Positions 12,007 through 24,001 of a DNA stretch of 64,000 nt are shown here, in pieces. Each line of letters opens with the position of its first letter. Within the stretch, counting starts at the first letter, position 1. The translations under genes and the position numbers were made by a program. This DNA is from Nissolia schottii (Eukaryota; Streptophyta; Magnoliopsida; Fabales; Fabaceae): assembly GCA_003254905.1 (NCBI GenBank), contig QANU01014530.1:114673-178672 (forward strand), in the 5' to 3' direction. A model generated the notes under the pieces. It was not told the origin of the DNA. It ran no database searches and saw only the letters and a program-made list of their open reading frames with translations.

Positions 12007-12087
12007 AATTACCCCACACTTGAACAATTGCATGTCCTCATGCAAGAAACTAAAGAACTTTAAGCAAACTCAAAGTGAAGACAAAAA
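12007..12087 (-). other. 3' end of E internal region next to the 3' LTR
   Basis: In element sense this reads AAGTGTGGGGTAATT|TGATAGG, where GTGTGGGG is the likely polypurine tract. Sequence continues into the assembly gap. Confidence 0.6.
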
Positions 12088-12533
12088 NNNNNNNNNNNNN
12101 NNNNNNNNNNNNNNNNNNNNNNNNNNNNNNNNNNNNNNNNNNNNNNNNNNNNNNNNNNNNNNNNNNNNNNNNNNNNNNNNNNNNNNNNNNNNNNNNNNNN
12201 NNNNNNNNNNNNNNNNNNNNNNNNNNNNNNNNNNNNNNNNNNNNNNNNNNNNNNNNNNNNNNNNNNNNNNNNNNNNNNNNNNNNNNNNNNNNNNNNNNNN
12301 NNNNNNNNNNNNNNNNNNNNNNNNNNNNNNNNNNNNNNNNNNNNNNNNNNNNNNNNNNNNNNNNNNNNNNNNNNNNNNNNNNNNNNNNNNNNNNNNNNNN
12401 NNNNNNNNNNNNNNNNNNNNNNNNNNNNNNNNNNNNNNNNNNNNNNNNNNNNNNNNNNNNNNNNNNNNNNNNNNNNNNNNNNNNNNNNNNNNNNNNNNNN
12501 NNNNNNNNNNNNNNNNNNNNNNNNNNNNNNNNN
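12088..12533. other. assembly gap (446 N)
   Basis: Run of N inside element E. Any open frame crossing it is an artefact. Confidence 1.
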
Positions 12534-13600
12534 GTTGTTTTTGCAGAAAAATTGCACCTTTTTTTTTTGGAACAATAAGAGTAACTGTGGTTGCTCTCCC
12601 CCCTACTTGAATGTTACATGGCCTCATGTAACCCCACACTTATTGCTTAGCACATATGAATAGATGGACCACAATTCTCCTAAGCCCTAAAGCTAGGTGT
12701 ATCATGGTTTTTCTTGGTTTAATGGCTTGTAATGGGCTAATTATACAATAAAAGGGTTCAAGGCTCAAAGGGGTTATCAAGGGTCAAATATTCAAGGTAG
12801 GCTTATATAGATATGTAAGCTAAATGCACAAGAAATGCCTCAATCATGTCACACGTCACATACAAATGTAAAAGTGTAATGCAAAGAATCAGGCAAGTTC
12901 TGGATTTGAACACTAGTTAGTGTACACACAACAAGGAAATGAATGACATGTAGTGTTGTCATCCAATAAACGGCTCAAAAGCTTACCAGGTAATATCTTC
13001 AATTAATTAGAACATGCCAAGATTTATAAAATGCTCAATCAAACATAATGCCATAGGTATAACACAACAATGCATATTGCACAAATCAATCATCAACTAG
13101 TCTAAATTATACCTAACTGATGAATTTCGCAAGTAATGCACATTTAAAACTCTTAACTTCCCCACCCCACACTTGAAAAATTGTACTAGCTTTGATGCTC
13201 AAAACGAGGCAAGAAAGAAAAGATAAAAACAAATAAATAAGAGTAAGGGGAAGAAAAGCTCACAAACGGTGGGTTGTCTCCCACCCAGCACTTTTGTTTA
13301 TCGTCCTTAAGTTGGACATTGATAGCAGCTTCCTTGGTCATGGAGGATTATGTTTGAACTGGTCCAGAAACATCCACCAAAATTTGCTACGATAGTCTCC
13401 ACCTGGATCCCATAGCATATGAGTCATGTCATGGCCCTGGAAACCATGTTTCTTTTGGGATCCAAGAATTGAGATCTTCCATCGATGCCGTGAAGCTTTG
13501 AGCCTTTGCTTTGGCTTGGTCATCTAGCAGTTAATAACTCCAAGTGATGGTGGATGAAGTTTCCCACAAGGAGGCTTCTTGAACTGTCCCTGTACATGGT
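12534..13600 (-). other. non-coding part of E internal region
   Basis: No coding region recognised. Near 13268-13292 there is GGTGGGTTGTCTCCCACCC, the reverse of the GGGAGGCAACCC block that follows gag in the D elements. This supports relationship to Athila-type elements whose pol has been deleted. Confidence 0.6.
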
Positions 13601-14570
13601 CTAACCTTCCCCTAGTAGCAGGAAGAAAGTTTCAAGCCCTTCACATAAAGTCCGCAACTGGCAATCAGTTTCCACTTGAGCATACTCACATGGTCCAAGG
13701 AAAGGGACATGTGCCTTAAGGGCCAGCTTGAGTGGTGGTAACTGACAGGCTAGGAGAGGGGATGATGGGAGTAATGGAGTAGACAAGGGGAATTTAGGCA
13801 GAATGACAGGCTCAACCAGCACCTCTACCACACTAGGAATAGCACAAGTGATATGTGCTTCTTCCTCCGGTTGTGGTTCCTCAAACACCACCTCTGTGTC
13901 AGACTCATCATCACGAGTGACGAGTTGGTGTGACTCTTCTACCGAAACCTCTGAAGACTCATCATCATCAATGATGTCAAGTGGTGGGGGGTCCGCACAC
14001 AACCTCATTATCCGGGAAGATGTTCTCCTGGTACCCACCAGGTAGCTATGGGTTCCTGCAATTTTTGCAAATCAGCGCGCACCTCCTTTATTCCCTGCAT
14101 TATTTCCTCTAGCAACATCGCCCATGCCTCTCGGGAAAGTGTTTGAGTTGGTTGTTGGCAAGGGAAAGGTTGGTATGAGGGTTGGTAATATGTGGGCTCT
14201 GGTGAATAAGGATATGGTGGGTATGAGTCATATGGGTATGGTTGAGGTTCATGTAGTGGTGGTAGATGTGGTTCGGAAGGATAGGGGGAAAATGAGTAAG
14301 GCTCGGGGTACGGTTGGAAGGGATAGAATGGTGAGGTCATTACCCCATAATGGCTCAAGTAGTCTTCCCATTCTTATTCAGATAACTCGTAAAAATTGTG
14401 GGGCAATCCCAAATGATGTCCTCAGGTAATCTTTCCAGTTCCTCCTTCCTCCGGTGATACCTCTGTTGAATACTATCAAAATCCGCTCCATCACCTGAAA
14501 AAAAAGGAACACTAGACCACTGTGAACTAGAAAAATTATTAGAGTACATGATAGCACATTTTAGGGACAA
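13601..14570 (-). pseudogene. broken open frames of E (possible degenerate gag-like gene)
   Basis: Three overlapping minus-strand pieces in different frames: 14570-14355 (71 codons), 14358-14008 (116 codons, very rich in Pro and Tyr, with PYSFSPYPSEPH-type repeats) and 14038-13601 (145 codons, acidic: DIIDDDESSEVSVEES). Together they look like one frame-shifted gene following the primer site, where gag would be. No recognised gag domain or zinc knuckle is visible, so the identity is uncertain. Confidence 0.5.
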
Positions 14571-14632
14571 AAATTAAACACCAAAAAGGAAAAAGAAATG
14601 GAGAGAGAAGAAAAGAGTTTGGCTAAATTGCT

Positions 14633-14650
14633 TCCCCGGCAACGGCGCCA
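14633..14650 (-). promoter_or_regulatory. primer binding site of E (tRNA-Asp type)
   Basis: In element sense TGGCGCCGTTGCCGGGGA, 4 bases after the 5' LTR. It equals the site in D1, D2 and D4 and is complementary to the 3' end of plant tRNA-Asp, as in Athila-type elements. Confidence 0.85.
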
Positions 14651-14654
14651 AATT

Positions 14655-16344
14655 TGACGCTCACCAAAACGTCGTTAGATTTTAGTGCGCGGCCAAATAA
14701 TAATATATAAACCAAGTAAACCCCGAAAACGTAGTAAAGGGGGTTAACCTAGGTCGTTTCCCAAAGAAGCAATTTAGAACCAAATCAATAGTTAAGTAAA
14801 TAGGGGGGTTTTGTTGATGAATTTAAAGAGATTAAAGCGAGAGTAAAACACAATGATGAAAACAATATCCTGCATACTGCCTTACTAGATCAAGGATTAA
14901 TTCTCATCGGTTCCCAATTAATTATTCATGAAAGGAGATGGTGTTCATTAGTTGAAATCTCTAACTAATTTGCAATTTACTTAAGAAACTAGGATCGTCA
15001 ATCCCTTAAGCATTTGTTAACATAGGTATTAAAATCAAGATCTCAGCATTAAAACCCATATTAATTAAGCACAAATTGCACACCTTAATTAAATCTGATT
15101 AGTTCTCCAAAAGTTCCTTAATCTTAGTTTAATAAATCATACAATCGTCAAGATTCATTAACTTAGATTTAACCTTAACCATTAACATGCAATCGCTATG
15201 TCATTAATTAAGGGTGGAACGATTCATGCATAATTATTAAGCGCAAGACCTCAAATCAATCTTTTAATCTAGCGTTACCGCATGCAAGATATTAAGAAAC
15301 TACTTCTCCATAGTTGGAGGATTTAAGCTCAAAGTAAATAAAGAAAAGGAAAGAGTAAATAAACTCAAGGTAAGTAAAGAGAAAGAAAGAAGTAAATAAA
15401 GAAACGGAAAAATGTAAATGACAATGGAAGATTAAAACAAGTGAAAAGCAAGAAAGAGTAAATAAAGAGAATGAAAGAGTAAATGGCAAGGAGAAATGAA
15501 ACAATAGAACCTGGAATTAATTCGGCAGAACTTCGTTACAAAGCTTGAAAGATCACAAGCACTCTAACATAAGCCTAAGTGCTTGACATAAAATGTAAAA
15601 AGTGAAGAAGTATGAAGTGAAAATAAGAGTTTTTCGGCCTAAGGGACCTTGGGGGAGGGGTGGAAGAGAATAGAAAGGAATGCCCCAAAATGAATGCCTT
15701 GGCCACCTATTTATAGGCCAAGGTTCGTCAGGTCCGCTCAGCCGTTTAGTGCCACTGCTGAGGTATGGAGTCAATCTTGGCGGCTTACGCGGTTTGGCCA
15801 GCTGGCGGCTGTTTCTAGAGTTCTGGCCGCTCAGCGGATTGGTAATCCCGCTCAGCGGACTGACTTGCACAGCAGTCAGTAAAACTGCAATATTTTCAGC
15901 TACAGACCTCCGATTGAGGTGATTCAAATTTCCACTTAAAGCTAAGAGATAGAGCTACAACTTTGTAGTTGACATCAAATCGAGATTCAATTCTATCATG
16001 GCTCAAAATCGATGGCAAAGTCAATGTTAAAAATCCTCAGCTCATCTTTTAACCAAATCTTTTTGGATTTGAATTTGATCTTGCATTCATTGGTCCAAAT
16101 CTTCTCTTCACATCTTCAATGATCCTATTGAACCTTTATTTCCTACGATTAAAATAGAAAACTACAAAAGAAATCTACACATTAAATTCTAAGATAAAAA
16201 CAATGCTTGAACTTGCCGTTTTCTCAATTTCTCACAAAAGAGGATAATGTGCAAAACATATCAATTAAGTATTAAAACCACTCATTTTTAGTATGCAATA
16301 TTCATTTATAGAATAATAAAATAGGGTACAAAATTTACCTATCA
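14655..16344 (-). repeat. 5' LTR of E (1690 bp)
   Basis: Begins (plus strand) TGACGCTCACC and ends AATTTACCTATCA. TATA box CCTATAAATAGG (minus strand) near 15705-15714, with CCGCTGAGCGG-type motifs immediately upstream (about 15735-15865). Confidence 0.9.
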
Positions 16345-16364
16345 GGGTGCTGAGGGGGCGTGCC

Positions 16365-16370
16365 TATAAA
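16365..16370 (+). promoter_or_regulatory. TATA box of A2
   Basis: TGCCTATAAAAGG, matching A1. Element E is inserted just upstream, separating the TATA box from most of the A2 upstream LTR region. Confidence 0.65.
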
Positions 16371-16769
16371 AGGCTTCAAGTCACCCTCAGCTCAGGAGAA
16401 CAGAAAACATTTAGAAAAGTTACGCTGTCAGTGTCGTGCCAGCACATCGCGGCTCCGTTATCGAGCTTAGGAAAAATAGGAGGAATATACCCACATGACG
16501 AGGACAGTTCCCTCATCACAGATCTCGGACCGGAACGCACATAGGAAGTGGGTAATCCTAAGCCCACTGTCTATGTGGATTAATTATTAACTGTATATGT
16601 GTTTATTTTTGTATCTGACTGTAGATCTGATTAGTAGTATTTTGGGAGAATATGGGTTCAAAAGGGTTTTGGAAAATATTGTAAACTGAAACGCATAACT
16701 GTACTACTTGAAACCCTAGGAACAGTGGAAAAATGAGAACTGGAGTCTCGGGAGGCAATTTTTGTAGTC

Positions 16770-17010
16770 TTCATTCAAATACTATAGGAATTCAGTCAAA
16801 TGAAAGCCCAAAATGAGCTTTCCTTCGAATGAGTTCCTCAGCAGTCGAATGAGGGCGATTTTTTAGAAATTCAATCGAATGAATCCCCTCGTATTTGAAT
16901 GAAAGGATGCCGAGGGAATTCAGTCGAATGAAAGCCTATTCCAATCGAATGAAAGAACTCCGAGGGATTTCATTCGAATATCACAGCAAGCATTCGAATG
17001 AAACCTGGCA
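16770..17010 (+). repeat. TTCGAA-type palindrome array of A2
   Basis: Units such as TTCATTCGAATA, TTCAATCGAATGAA and CATTCGAATGAAA at 20-40 bp spacing, homologous to those in A1, A3 and A4. Confidence 0.8.
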
Positions 17011-17394
17011 GAGTTGGGAGTTTAGTGTTTCTAAGGGATCCAATGAGTAAGGTTAGGCCATAATTATGTATTTGAGCAAGCATCATGAGGATGGGATGTC
17101 ACTTAGGAGTTAGGGCAACCCTAGAACACTAGAGGTCAATGACTTAATGTTCAAGAAACCATAATGGGACTTAGGGAAACACGTATATAGTTATATGCTA
17201 GGAAAGCCCTCTCTTGGCAAAGTCTTACAGACAGGCCCCTCACCAGTTCACAAGTGAATTGGTCAGTGTGTTACCTTGCCCGTCCTTACGAGTTTGGATT
17301 GGTTAACGAATCAGTCACCCAAGGGTGGATTGATTTGAAGAGGTTAATGACACTGGAAGGTAGAGGATGGATAGAAGAAAAAGGAGGAAGTAGA

Positions 17395-17550
17395 GGAAAA
17401 CGCGCTAACCCAGCAAGCCGGTATAAGTATGGAGATAGAAAGCTAACCCGGCAAGCCGGTATGCCTATAGAAAAGATGTACGGACCCGGTGAGCCGGTAT
17501 GTGCCAGAGCGGAGAAGCAGGACGCTAACCCGGCAAGCCGGTATGCGTAA
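17395..17550 (+). repeat. A2 minisatellite, CTAACCCGGCAAGCCGGTAT units
   Basis: Four units, some degenerate (GACCCGGTGAGCCGGTATG), spaced about 35-45 bp, between the TCTCTTGGCAAAG box and the ACGACCCGAGA box. The core is an imperfect inverted repeat. Confidence 0.85.
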
Positions 17551-17929
17551 GAGACCCCCAATACCCCATGCACTACTTATCTATGTATTTATAATTGATG
17601 GAATGTTTGAATGTGCATTACTACTCATTTATGGTTGTTTGTGTAATACGTACCGGTCAACGGAACGACCCGAGATGGTTAGTATAATGATAATTGACAT
17701 GCAGGTTGTAAGCGCATAACTTTAGTAAGCAAGATTAGTCCCCAGTCACCTAGATAATTTTAGATAAAGCCGTTCAGGACCTTAGGCCAGATAATAATCA
17801 GTAGGATACTAGTATGCATGTTTTCACCTAGAAACACCTGAGCGGCCTGGTTCATAAGAGAGAAACTAACAACATACCCCAATGCTAGGGCCAACCACTG
17901 AGGACGCAAGTTCTCACCCCCACTCCCTT

Positions 17930-18001
17930 ATGCTTCCAGGAGCGAACGAGGATTATACGGGCTGCGAGGAGTACCAAGGAGAGCCACCCGCCGAGCCGTA
18001 A
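17930..18001 (+). CDS. LTR-borne 23-codon ORF of A2
   Basis: ATG CTT CCA GGA ... TAA, encoding MLPGANEDYTGC followed by an acidic, Pro-containing tail (EEYQGEPPAEP). The start lies in the context TTCTCACCCCCACTCCCTTATG shared with the other long LTRs. A1 has the same frame and stop but GTG for ATG. It may be a truncated form of the longer ORF of A3/A4, or the ATG may mark a splice acceptor (TGCTTCCAG|G) rather than a start. Expression unknown. Confidence 0.4.
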   Translation: MLPGANEDYTGCEEYQGEPPAEP

Positions 18002-18695
18002 AGAGGTGAAGACCGGACGGATAGAGGATTCCGTTCAAGGACCCAGCCGCCTTGCTTTATTTTGGAGTACTTATTTTGTATCTGTTTATGTATGATGGGT
18101 GTATGTAGACTACTCTACTATATTATTTCTGATGCAATTATGTGTAATAGACCATGTACCTGTTTATTATAGACTGCCGGGACGTGAATACTTTGTCCGA
18201 TAAGCTTATGCTCTACCGTTTGTAATATATATGTTCACATTCACGCACGACTCATAATTTGTATACATATTCAATGATCAACTATATTTAAAAAAAAATA
18301 TGGTCCGTATTTTGTCGTAAACTGTATTTTCGAAAAGATTAAGGGCTATGGATACCCCACCAATGAATCAACAACCTAGCGAGCATTGCACATGGCTCGA
18401 GCATGGGCAGTTAGCTAGGCTGTTGCACTCGGAATATTTTTTGGACGATCGTGCGCGACGCACCGGGATAGCGAACAACCAAACACGAGTAAAACGGGAC
18501 TAGGGAGAGCCCAAATCTGAATTCCCCCACATGATGCACTAGATTTTTCTAAGAAAATTAATAAAATAAGAGTTACTATTCATGATGTAACCTTTTATTT
18601 ATCTAAACTAAGTAATTAATTAATTAAATTACAAAGGGCATAATGGTAAATTTTTTAAAGGGTAAAATGGTAATTTGGGGGCAGATTTTGGTGGC

Positions 18696-18703
18696 TATAA
18701 ATA
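18696..18703 (+). promoter_or_regulatory. TATA box of B1
   Basis: GTGGCTATAAATAGCC, aligned with the equivalent in B2 (20217) and C. A donor-like GGAAGTGGGTAACTTAGG lies about 170 bp downstream (18873). Confidence 0.75.
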
Positions 18704-19129
18704 GCCTACCCCAGCCCTCTTTGCTCCATATACAAATTTCTCTGGAGAGAAGCTTAGGCTCTGCTCGTGTACACTGCGGTCACGCTGCCGGAACTACACC
18801 ACAAGCGAGCAAGCTTCAAGCTTGGAGGCTACAGTCACACACCTTCTTCACCAACCTGCAACCATCATCTAAGGAAGTGGGTAACTTAGGCTTGCTCACC
18901 TCCTTGGTGATCTTGAGCTCTTTGTGGGATTATGTGTATGCATGTGTATTTGTGGATGCTTTAGTATGTTTTGCTAGGGATGATTATTCCTGTAGATGTT
19001 TAGGTTAGTTTTTGGTGGTTAGTGATGGATGGAATCATGTGGGAAACCTTGAACAAGTATGTGAAAGTGGATGGGAAAGAATAGAAGAAAGGTGGCCAAG
19101 CTCCCACGGTGTAGGTGCAGGGACGCCCA

Positions 19130-19315
19130 GAGCGTTGAGCGGCCTGGGACCTGGATGCCACGTAAGTTGGATAAGGATGGTTCAGCACCTGAGGGGGTTC
19201 AGGGAAATGCTGAGCGGCCAAGCAGGGCACTGAGCGGCCAGGAACGCTGATCGGGAAAATAAGGCGATGAGCGGCCAAGGGCGCTAAGCGGACAGGTAGG
19301 GTGCTGAGCGGCCTA
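19130..19315 (+). repeat. CTGAGCGGCC array of B1
   Basis: Six or more copies of GAGCGGCC/CTGAGCGG-type units, downstream of the TATA box at the place where A copies carry TTCGAA palindromes. Confidence 0.8.
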
Positions 19316-20216
19316 AAAACCCTAGGGCCCTAACTAGACTTGTCTAAAAGGCTAAGAAGTTTGTAACAAGTTTATGGAACCACATCATCCCATCTGCATT
19401 GCTTTGAACCACCCAAGAACGACAACATGTGAAAAGAACATTGAAGATGACAGGTGCATGCATCATGACGACTGGTTGCCGTTGGGCTTAGAGCAACCCT
19501 AGACCACTAGAGTTGAATGATCTAATGTTCAAAGATGATAATTGGACATAGGGAACTGGTAGTCTCGTAAGAATGCCCGACCACTAAGGGTCGGTGTACC
19601 TTGAAGAGAGGACATAGTTATATAATAGGAAATCCCTCTCTTGGCACGTCACATGTAACATCCCGCTTTCCTGTTAAAGAAATAATCGTTGAGATTAGAC
19701 ATAATTAATTTCTAAATCATGAAATAGGGTGGGTTAGGATGCAAAATTTACAGGTCATATGCCCATAGGATATGGGGATAGTCGCTGTAGGAAGTCCCGC
19801 AGACAGCCAAACTGCGATTGTCTGCCGTTGTAATTTTACGGCGCGTAAAAGGTATCTGTGAAAATACTCCTCCGGAGAAAAATTCACAAACACCTTTTAA
19901 TTTTAATAATCTTGGGTAGAGGAAAATTAGAGGATCGCGACGGTTCAAGCGGAATATTTTTCGAACGACCGTGCGCGACGAACCGACACTGCGAGCGATA
20001 AAAAACGAGCAAAACGGAACCGGGAGAAAAATGAAATCAGATTCAGCACGTGAGTAATCAGATTGGGTTAGGAAATTATTTTTTATTTCATTTACTATTC
20101 ATGATTTGACATTTTATTTATCTTTTAAATTAATTAAATAAAAATGAAAATAGGAAATGGCATTCTTGTAATTAATAAGAAGGGTAAAGATGTAATTTTA
20201 GGGGCTGCATGGAGGC

Positions 20217-20224
20217 TATAAATA
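20217..20224 (+). promoter_or_regulatory. TATA box of B2
   Basis: GGAGGCTATAAATAGCCCATCC; aligned with B1 and C. Confidence 0.75.
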
Positions 20225-20639
20225 GCCCATCCATGGCAGAAAATTTTCTCAAAAATTTCACACTCTGCCGAAACTCTGTCCGTTCATCGACTAATCGAGC
20301 TGACCGAAGACCGACCTAAGCTTGGACCGGGATTAGGACCTCCAGGACAACTCTTTCTCGCCATCATCTTCATCAAAACCAGCCCTAGGAAGTGGGTAAC
20401 ATAGGCTAGCCACCTCCTTTTGTGCTCTTTAGTTTATGTGTTTGTATGTGATTGTGTATGTAATTAATTTGTTAGAAATGTTTGGTTAGGATTTGGTTTA
20501 TGTGAGCATGGTTAGGATGTTTATAGGGAGTGAATAATAGGTAGAAATGATGTATGTTTCATGCCCAAGAACTTGGAAGAAGTGAGAAAAGAACATGGAA
20601 AAACCTTGCTGTTTAGATTCAGTTTTAAGTGCTGTATGC

Positions 20640-20985
20640 CCCAGGGCGCTGAGCGGCCTGGCGCTGCACAGTACTTTGACCTGGAGTCAACCCTTGCGTG
20701 GTCAATGATCCAGGGCAGACCGCTGAGCGCCGAGCAGTAGCGCTGAGCGATCTGTGACGTGGACGCCGTAAGCAGATAAGGCTGACACTGGACTTTTGGG
20801 GAACCGGGCCCGTGCTGAGCGAAGGGGATCCTTGTGCTGAGCGGTATGAACTCTGAGCGCTGAGTGAATGGGAGCCTTGCGCTGAGCGGTAAGACCTCCT
20901 AGCGCTGGGCGAGAGGAGCCTTGCGCTGAGCAGTCAGAGCTTGTGGCGCTAAGCGATGGGGGGCTTGTACGCTAAGCGGCCTGGG
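20640..20985 (+). repeat. GCTGAGCG array of B2
   Basis: About ten copies of GCGCTGAGCGG, GCTGAGCGAT, GCTAAGCGGCC and similar, at 25-45 bp spacing, in the transcribed part of the LTR. Confidence 0.85.
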
Positions 20986-21464
20986 GATCCGAGGGTGCTG
21001 GTTAGTTTTATCTAAGCAACCCAGTGATGATGAGTGCTTATTCAGTTGAGCACCGACGTTTGGCTTACTGTAAGACACCTAAGGGTGAAAAGAACAAGAG
21101 CATATTATGAGTTTCAAGAAGTGCATGCACCATGAGGTAGTGTTGCCATAGGACTTACGGCAGCTGATCACTAGAATTAAATGAACTACTGTGCAAAGAC
21201 GGTAATCTAATTTAGGGAACCAGTTAAGTCTAAAGACGGGCCCCGGCCACCGAGGGTCGGAGTAGCCCGAAGTGATAACATAGTTATGTAATAGGAATCC
21301 CTCTCTTGGCATGTTACACTGACAAGCCCCTTTCCAGTCTTGCAAGTAGAATTGGTTTATGATGATGATACGCAGACAGTGATCTGAACGCGGGTTTCAA
21401 CCCGGAGAGAGAAAAGAAAGTAAGGAGCAAAATAAGAGCTTTTACGTCATGATGGTTAAAAGAC

Positions 21465-21543
21465 AAGAATGATGTCCACGAAGTTCGGACAGTTGCATAA
21501 AAAGATAAGAATGATGTCCACCAAGTTCGGACAGCTGCATTTC
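21465..21543 (+). repeat. short tandem repeat of B2
   Basis: Two units of AGAATGATGTCCACGAAGTT plus CGGACAGTTGCAT, at the position where A copies have the CCGG minisatellite and C the 51-bp repeat. Confidence 0.8.
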
Positions 21544-22147
21544 ATGTCCCCAAGGGACCCCAGAAAGTCGCCCACGATGTTCGGGTGCCGAGAAGTCGTC
21601 CTCATATCTCGGACGCACACGAGCCCTCGCTTGCCAGTACTACCACCAGGGTACACTCCCACCATTCCACTTGTGGTAGGGTTATAAGTGGTTGCGGTTG
21701 TATAGGGACGATGGTCCCGCAGTCAGCAAGGGGATATGGGCATCCAGCAAAGAAAAGGACGCAGCCACAGGCGCGTAAGAGAAATCCCAAGCCATTCATG
21801 CATTATTTTACTGTAAACTGTATATGAATGTATGTATGATTATATCTGTATAATTATGTATGTATGTGGGGTAAGCCGTCCGTGAGCCACGTACGAGACG
21901 ATCACAGTAGCACCGCGAGTCCAGTAAATAAGCGCGAATGCCTAGGTAAATAAAGATTAGAGATCCCAGTCACCTAGTAACTAGATAAAGCTGCTCAGGA
22001 CTTTAGGCAAGAAATAAATGGTAGGAAATTGTCTAGATGCGTCAACACTTATAGATCTCCTGGGTGGCCTGAAGCTTAATTGAGTAACCAGACCTCACGA
22101 CCCTATAGTTATCCACTGGGAACCAACCGTTTTCACCCCACTCACTT

Positions 22148-22465
22148 ATGACTTCAAGTGAACTGATGAATACACCGCCGCTGCCGAGGAAGAGGCGGAT
22201 CGTCCGCAGCATCTTTAGGACGGTAGACCCCGAGACAGGGGTCAAAACTGAGCACTGGTCATTTTTGGTAATACATGACCCTCTTCTTCTCCGAGCAATA
22301 CCCCCAGAGCTGGCTGAGCCAGTACCTCCAGCGGATGACGAGGCGCAACCATACGAGAAAGATGTAGAGGCGGATCCAGTGTCAGTGAGGCTGCGACCTC
22401 CGAAGGCGAAGAAGAAAGGAGCCTGGATGCGCGTGACTCAGGTTTACGACCGTCACCTTGCACCC
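22148..22465 (+). CDS. LTR-borne ORF of B2, homologous to that of B3; 3' end cut by D4
   Basis: ATG at 22148 in the conserved context TTTTCACCCCACTCACTTATG. 106 codons are open before D4 interrupts. The product has a basic N-terminal cluster (PRKRRIVRSIFR), the block FRTVDPETG, and DVEADPVSVRLRPPKAKKK. The B3 frame (170 codons) aligns over this whole length. Over the 20 codons from Pro-Tyr to Lys-Ala (about 22350-22409), 11 codons differ synonymously from B3 and 2 change the residue, so the protein looks selected. No known domain was recognised. The basic cluster could be a nuclear-localisation signal (inference). The 3' third is missing because of the insertion. Confidence 0.65.
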
Positions 22466-23635
22466 TGTTGAAAGCCAAATTTACATGTTGTTAAAGGCTT
22501 TTGTTGAAAGCCTATTTGCACTTTCCAATTTGACTCAGTTCCGTTCTCCGGCAACTTTTGCCAAATTTTGTTGAAAGCTTAATTTGAAACTTTCAGTCGT
22601 TAAAAATAATATATCCTTCTTTACGGCTTTCTGATCCACAAGGGATCCAATTGCAGTATAGTCGTACCCACAGGGAGTTGCAAAAATACCGTTCTTGAGT
22701 TTAGTTAATTAAACAATGAAGTGAAGGATTGGTAAATTATTGATAGTTTAAATAAGTAAATAAACAACATAAAATAAATAGGTAACAAATCAGAGGTGGA
22801 TCCGGAAGATTCTTGGGAATTGAATCATATCATAGTTTCATGCATCCAATTACTTATTACACAGAATTATCATTCCATTGATTGCCCGCCACCAGTTCTT
22901 AACTTGTTCATCCCTTTCGCGCATGAAAAGATCACAGGTTTCCTTTGTTAAACTGTCACTTTCGCACACAAGCTTAACAAAGTACACCAGCGTTATTCCA
23001 GATGTTAAAACGTCTAATCCTTTATTCCAGTTATGGGAACAAGAATTAGATGAATTGATTTAGATCCAACTCTAATGATTGTAACTTTCGTTCACAACGT
23101 TTAAGTTTAGAATCTAGCTTAGTATAGCAATCTTGATCTTAACTTGGTTAGAACTTAATTAGTATAACTTTCATTCATACAAGTAAGTCTCAAATCAAGA
23201 ATCAAAACACTAACATAAAAGCTAGCATTAAGTATAAAATCATTCAAGCTAATCATAGAAACTGATAGATTCATATGCAAAAGTACATTGATACAATCAT
23301 ACTACAATATTCATCAAAATCCCAACAACAAGAGGATTAGAAATCCATCTTACAAGAGATTCTCAGAGGCAAGGTTTGGACGCTTACCATGACACGTTAT
23401 CACGCTATCATGACAGCGGCCAGCCGAGCGTCCTCGATCTCCTGACTCCTTCACTGGCCTCCTCTTTGTTGCTAAACTAACCAAAGCTTTGAAGTACAAA
23501 TAAAATGAGAAAGAAATGGATTCTTGAAGAGGGGAGGGATGGATTGAATGAATGCCTCGGGTCCTCTATTTATAGGAAAATTTTGGGGCAACTGCTCAGC
23601 GGTAAAGTACCACCACTGAGCTATAAAAGCTATTT
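22466..23635 (-). repeat. D4 3' LTR, first part
   Basis: Starts (plus strand) TGTTGAAAGCCAAATTTACA, identical in layout to 38010 onward. TATA on the minus strand at 23567-23574 (CCTATAAATAG). Ends at TATTT, the target duplication of element C, and resumes at 33805. Confidence 0.9.
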
Positions 23636-24001
23636 TGTAACACCCCTACTTTCAGCCTACGGTATAGTCGTAACACTGATTATAGGGTTGTTATCTGCTT
23701 GGTTGGGGTTACTTCTATCCCCTACTTTTAGGTTGGAAAATCTCTCTTACTCGAAAATAAGGACCATTTTAAAACTTTTCCTTTCTTTGCTTATTTACAA
23801 ACTAGGAGCCATGCGTGTTCAGAAGGATAAATATATAAATATGAAAGCGGTAGAGTCCACATGGACTTAAGTGAGAATTAGTCTACGAGCTGATCATACA
23901 AGAGAGATTAGAATAGAGACACACACATATATATATATATATTTACAATCATGTGGTCCATACACAATACACAATTAAGTTGTAATACATAAGTACAATT
24001 A

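Larger units (their letters stand above)
10375..16344 (-). mobile_element. E: complete non-autonomous Athila-like LTR element in A2
   Basis: Two LTRs flank a 2648-bp internal region, with target duplication GGGTG at 10370-10374 and 16345-16349. In element orientation the LTR starts TGATAGGTAAATTTTG and ends GGTGAGCGTCA. A primer site matching tRNA-Asp follows the 5' LTR. The internal region holds only broken short frames and a 446-bp assembly gap; no pol is seen. The insertion is about 16 bp upstream of the A2 TATA box. Confidence 0.9.
9933..18427 (+). mobile_element. A2: solo long LTR in B1, itself split by element E
   Basis: Starts TGTGACATCCCGACC and ends AGCTAGGCTGTTGCA, with target duplication CTCGG at 9928-9932 and 18428-18432. 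Its own sequence is 9933-10374 and 16350-18427, about 2.5 kb; element E occupies the middle. It shows the same modules as A1: TATA, donor-like motif, TTCGAA palindromes, minisatellite (17395-17550) and short ORF. Removing it restores a continuous B1 sequence (GGATCGCGGCGGTATG then AATATTTTTTGGACGA). Confidence 0.9.
9633..19653 (+). mobile_element. B1: long LTR (5' portion), outermost element of the nested tower
   Basis: Starts TGTAACATCCCACTTTTTCCC at 9633 after ACTTT. Its own sequence is 9633-9932 and 18433-19653. The gap is A2 with its CTCGG duplication, and at 19654 it is cut by B2 in the middle of the box TCCCTCTCTTGGCAC. The order of motifs matches B2 and C (CTCCGGAG box, AATATTTTT box, TATA, donor-like motif, CTGAGCGG array). 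Its 3' end and target duplication lie beyond the window, so LTR versus solo LTR cannot be decided. Confidence 0.8.
19654..22465 (+). mobile_element. B2: long LTR (truncated by D4) inserted in B1
   Basis: Starts TGTAACATCCCGCTTTCC after TCACA (19649-19653) and runs 2.8 kb until D4 begins at 22466 within its reading frame. It contains every LTR module: CTCCGGAG box, AATATTTTT box with CGTGCGCGACG, TATA (20217), donor-like GGAAGTGGGTAACATAGG (20390), CTGAGCGG array, TCCCTCTCTTGGCA box, short tandem repeat, and an ORF. Its 3' end is outside the window. Confidence 0.85.

Noticed and set aside
12020-12639. Long open frames on both strands around 12.1-12.6 kb
   Set aside because: They consist of the 446-base N gap; only a few real codons at each end.
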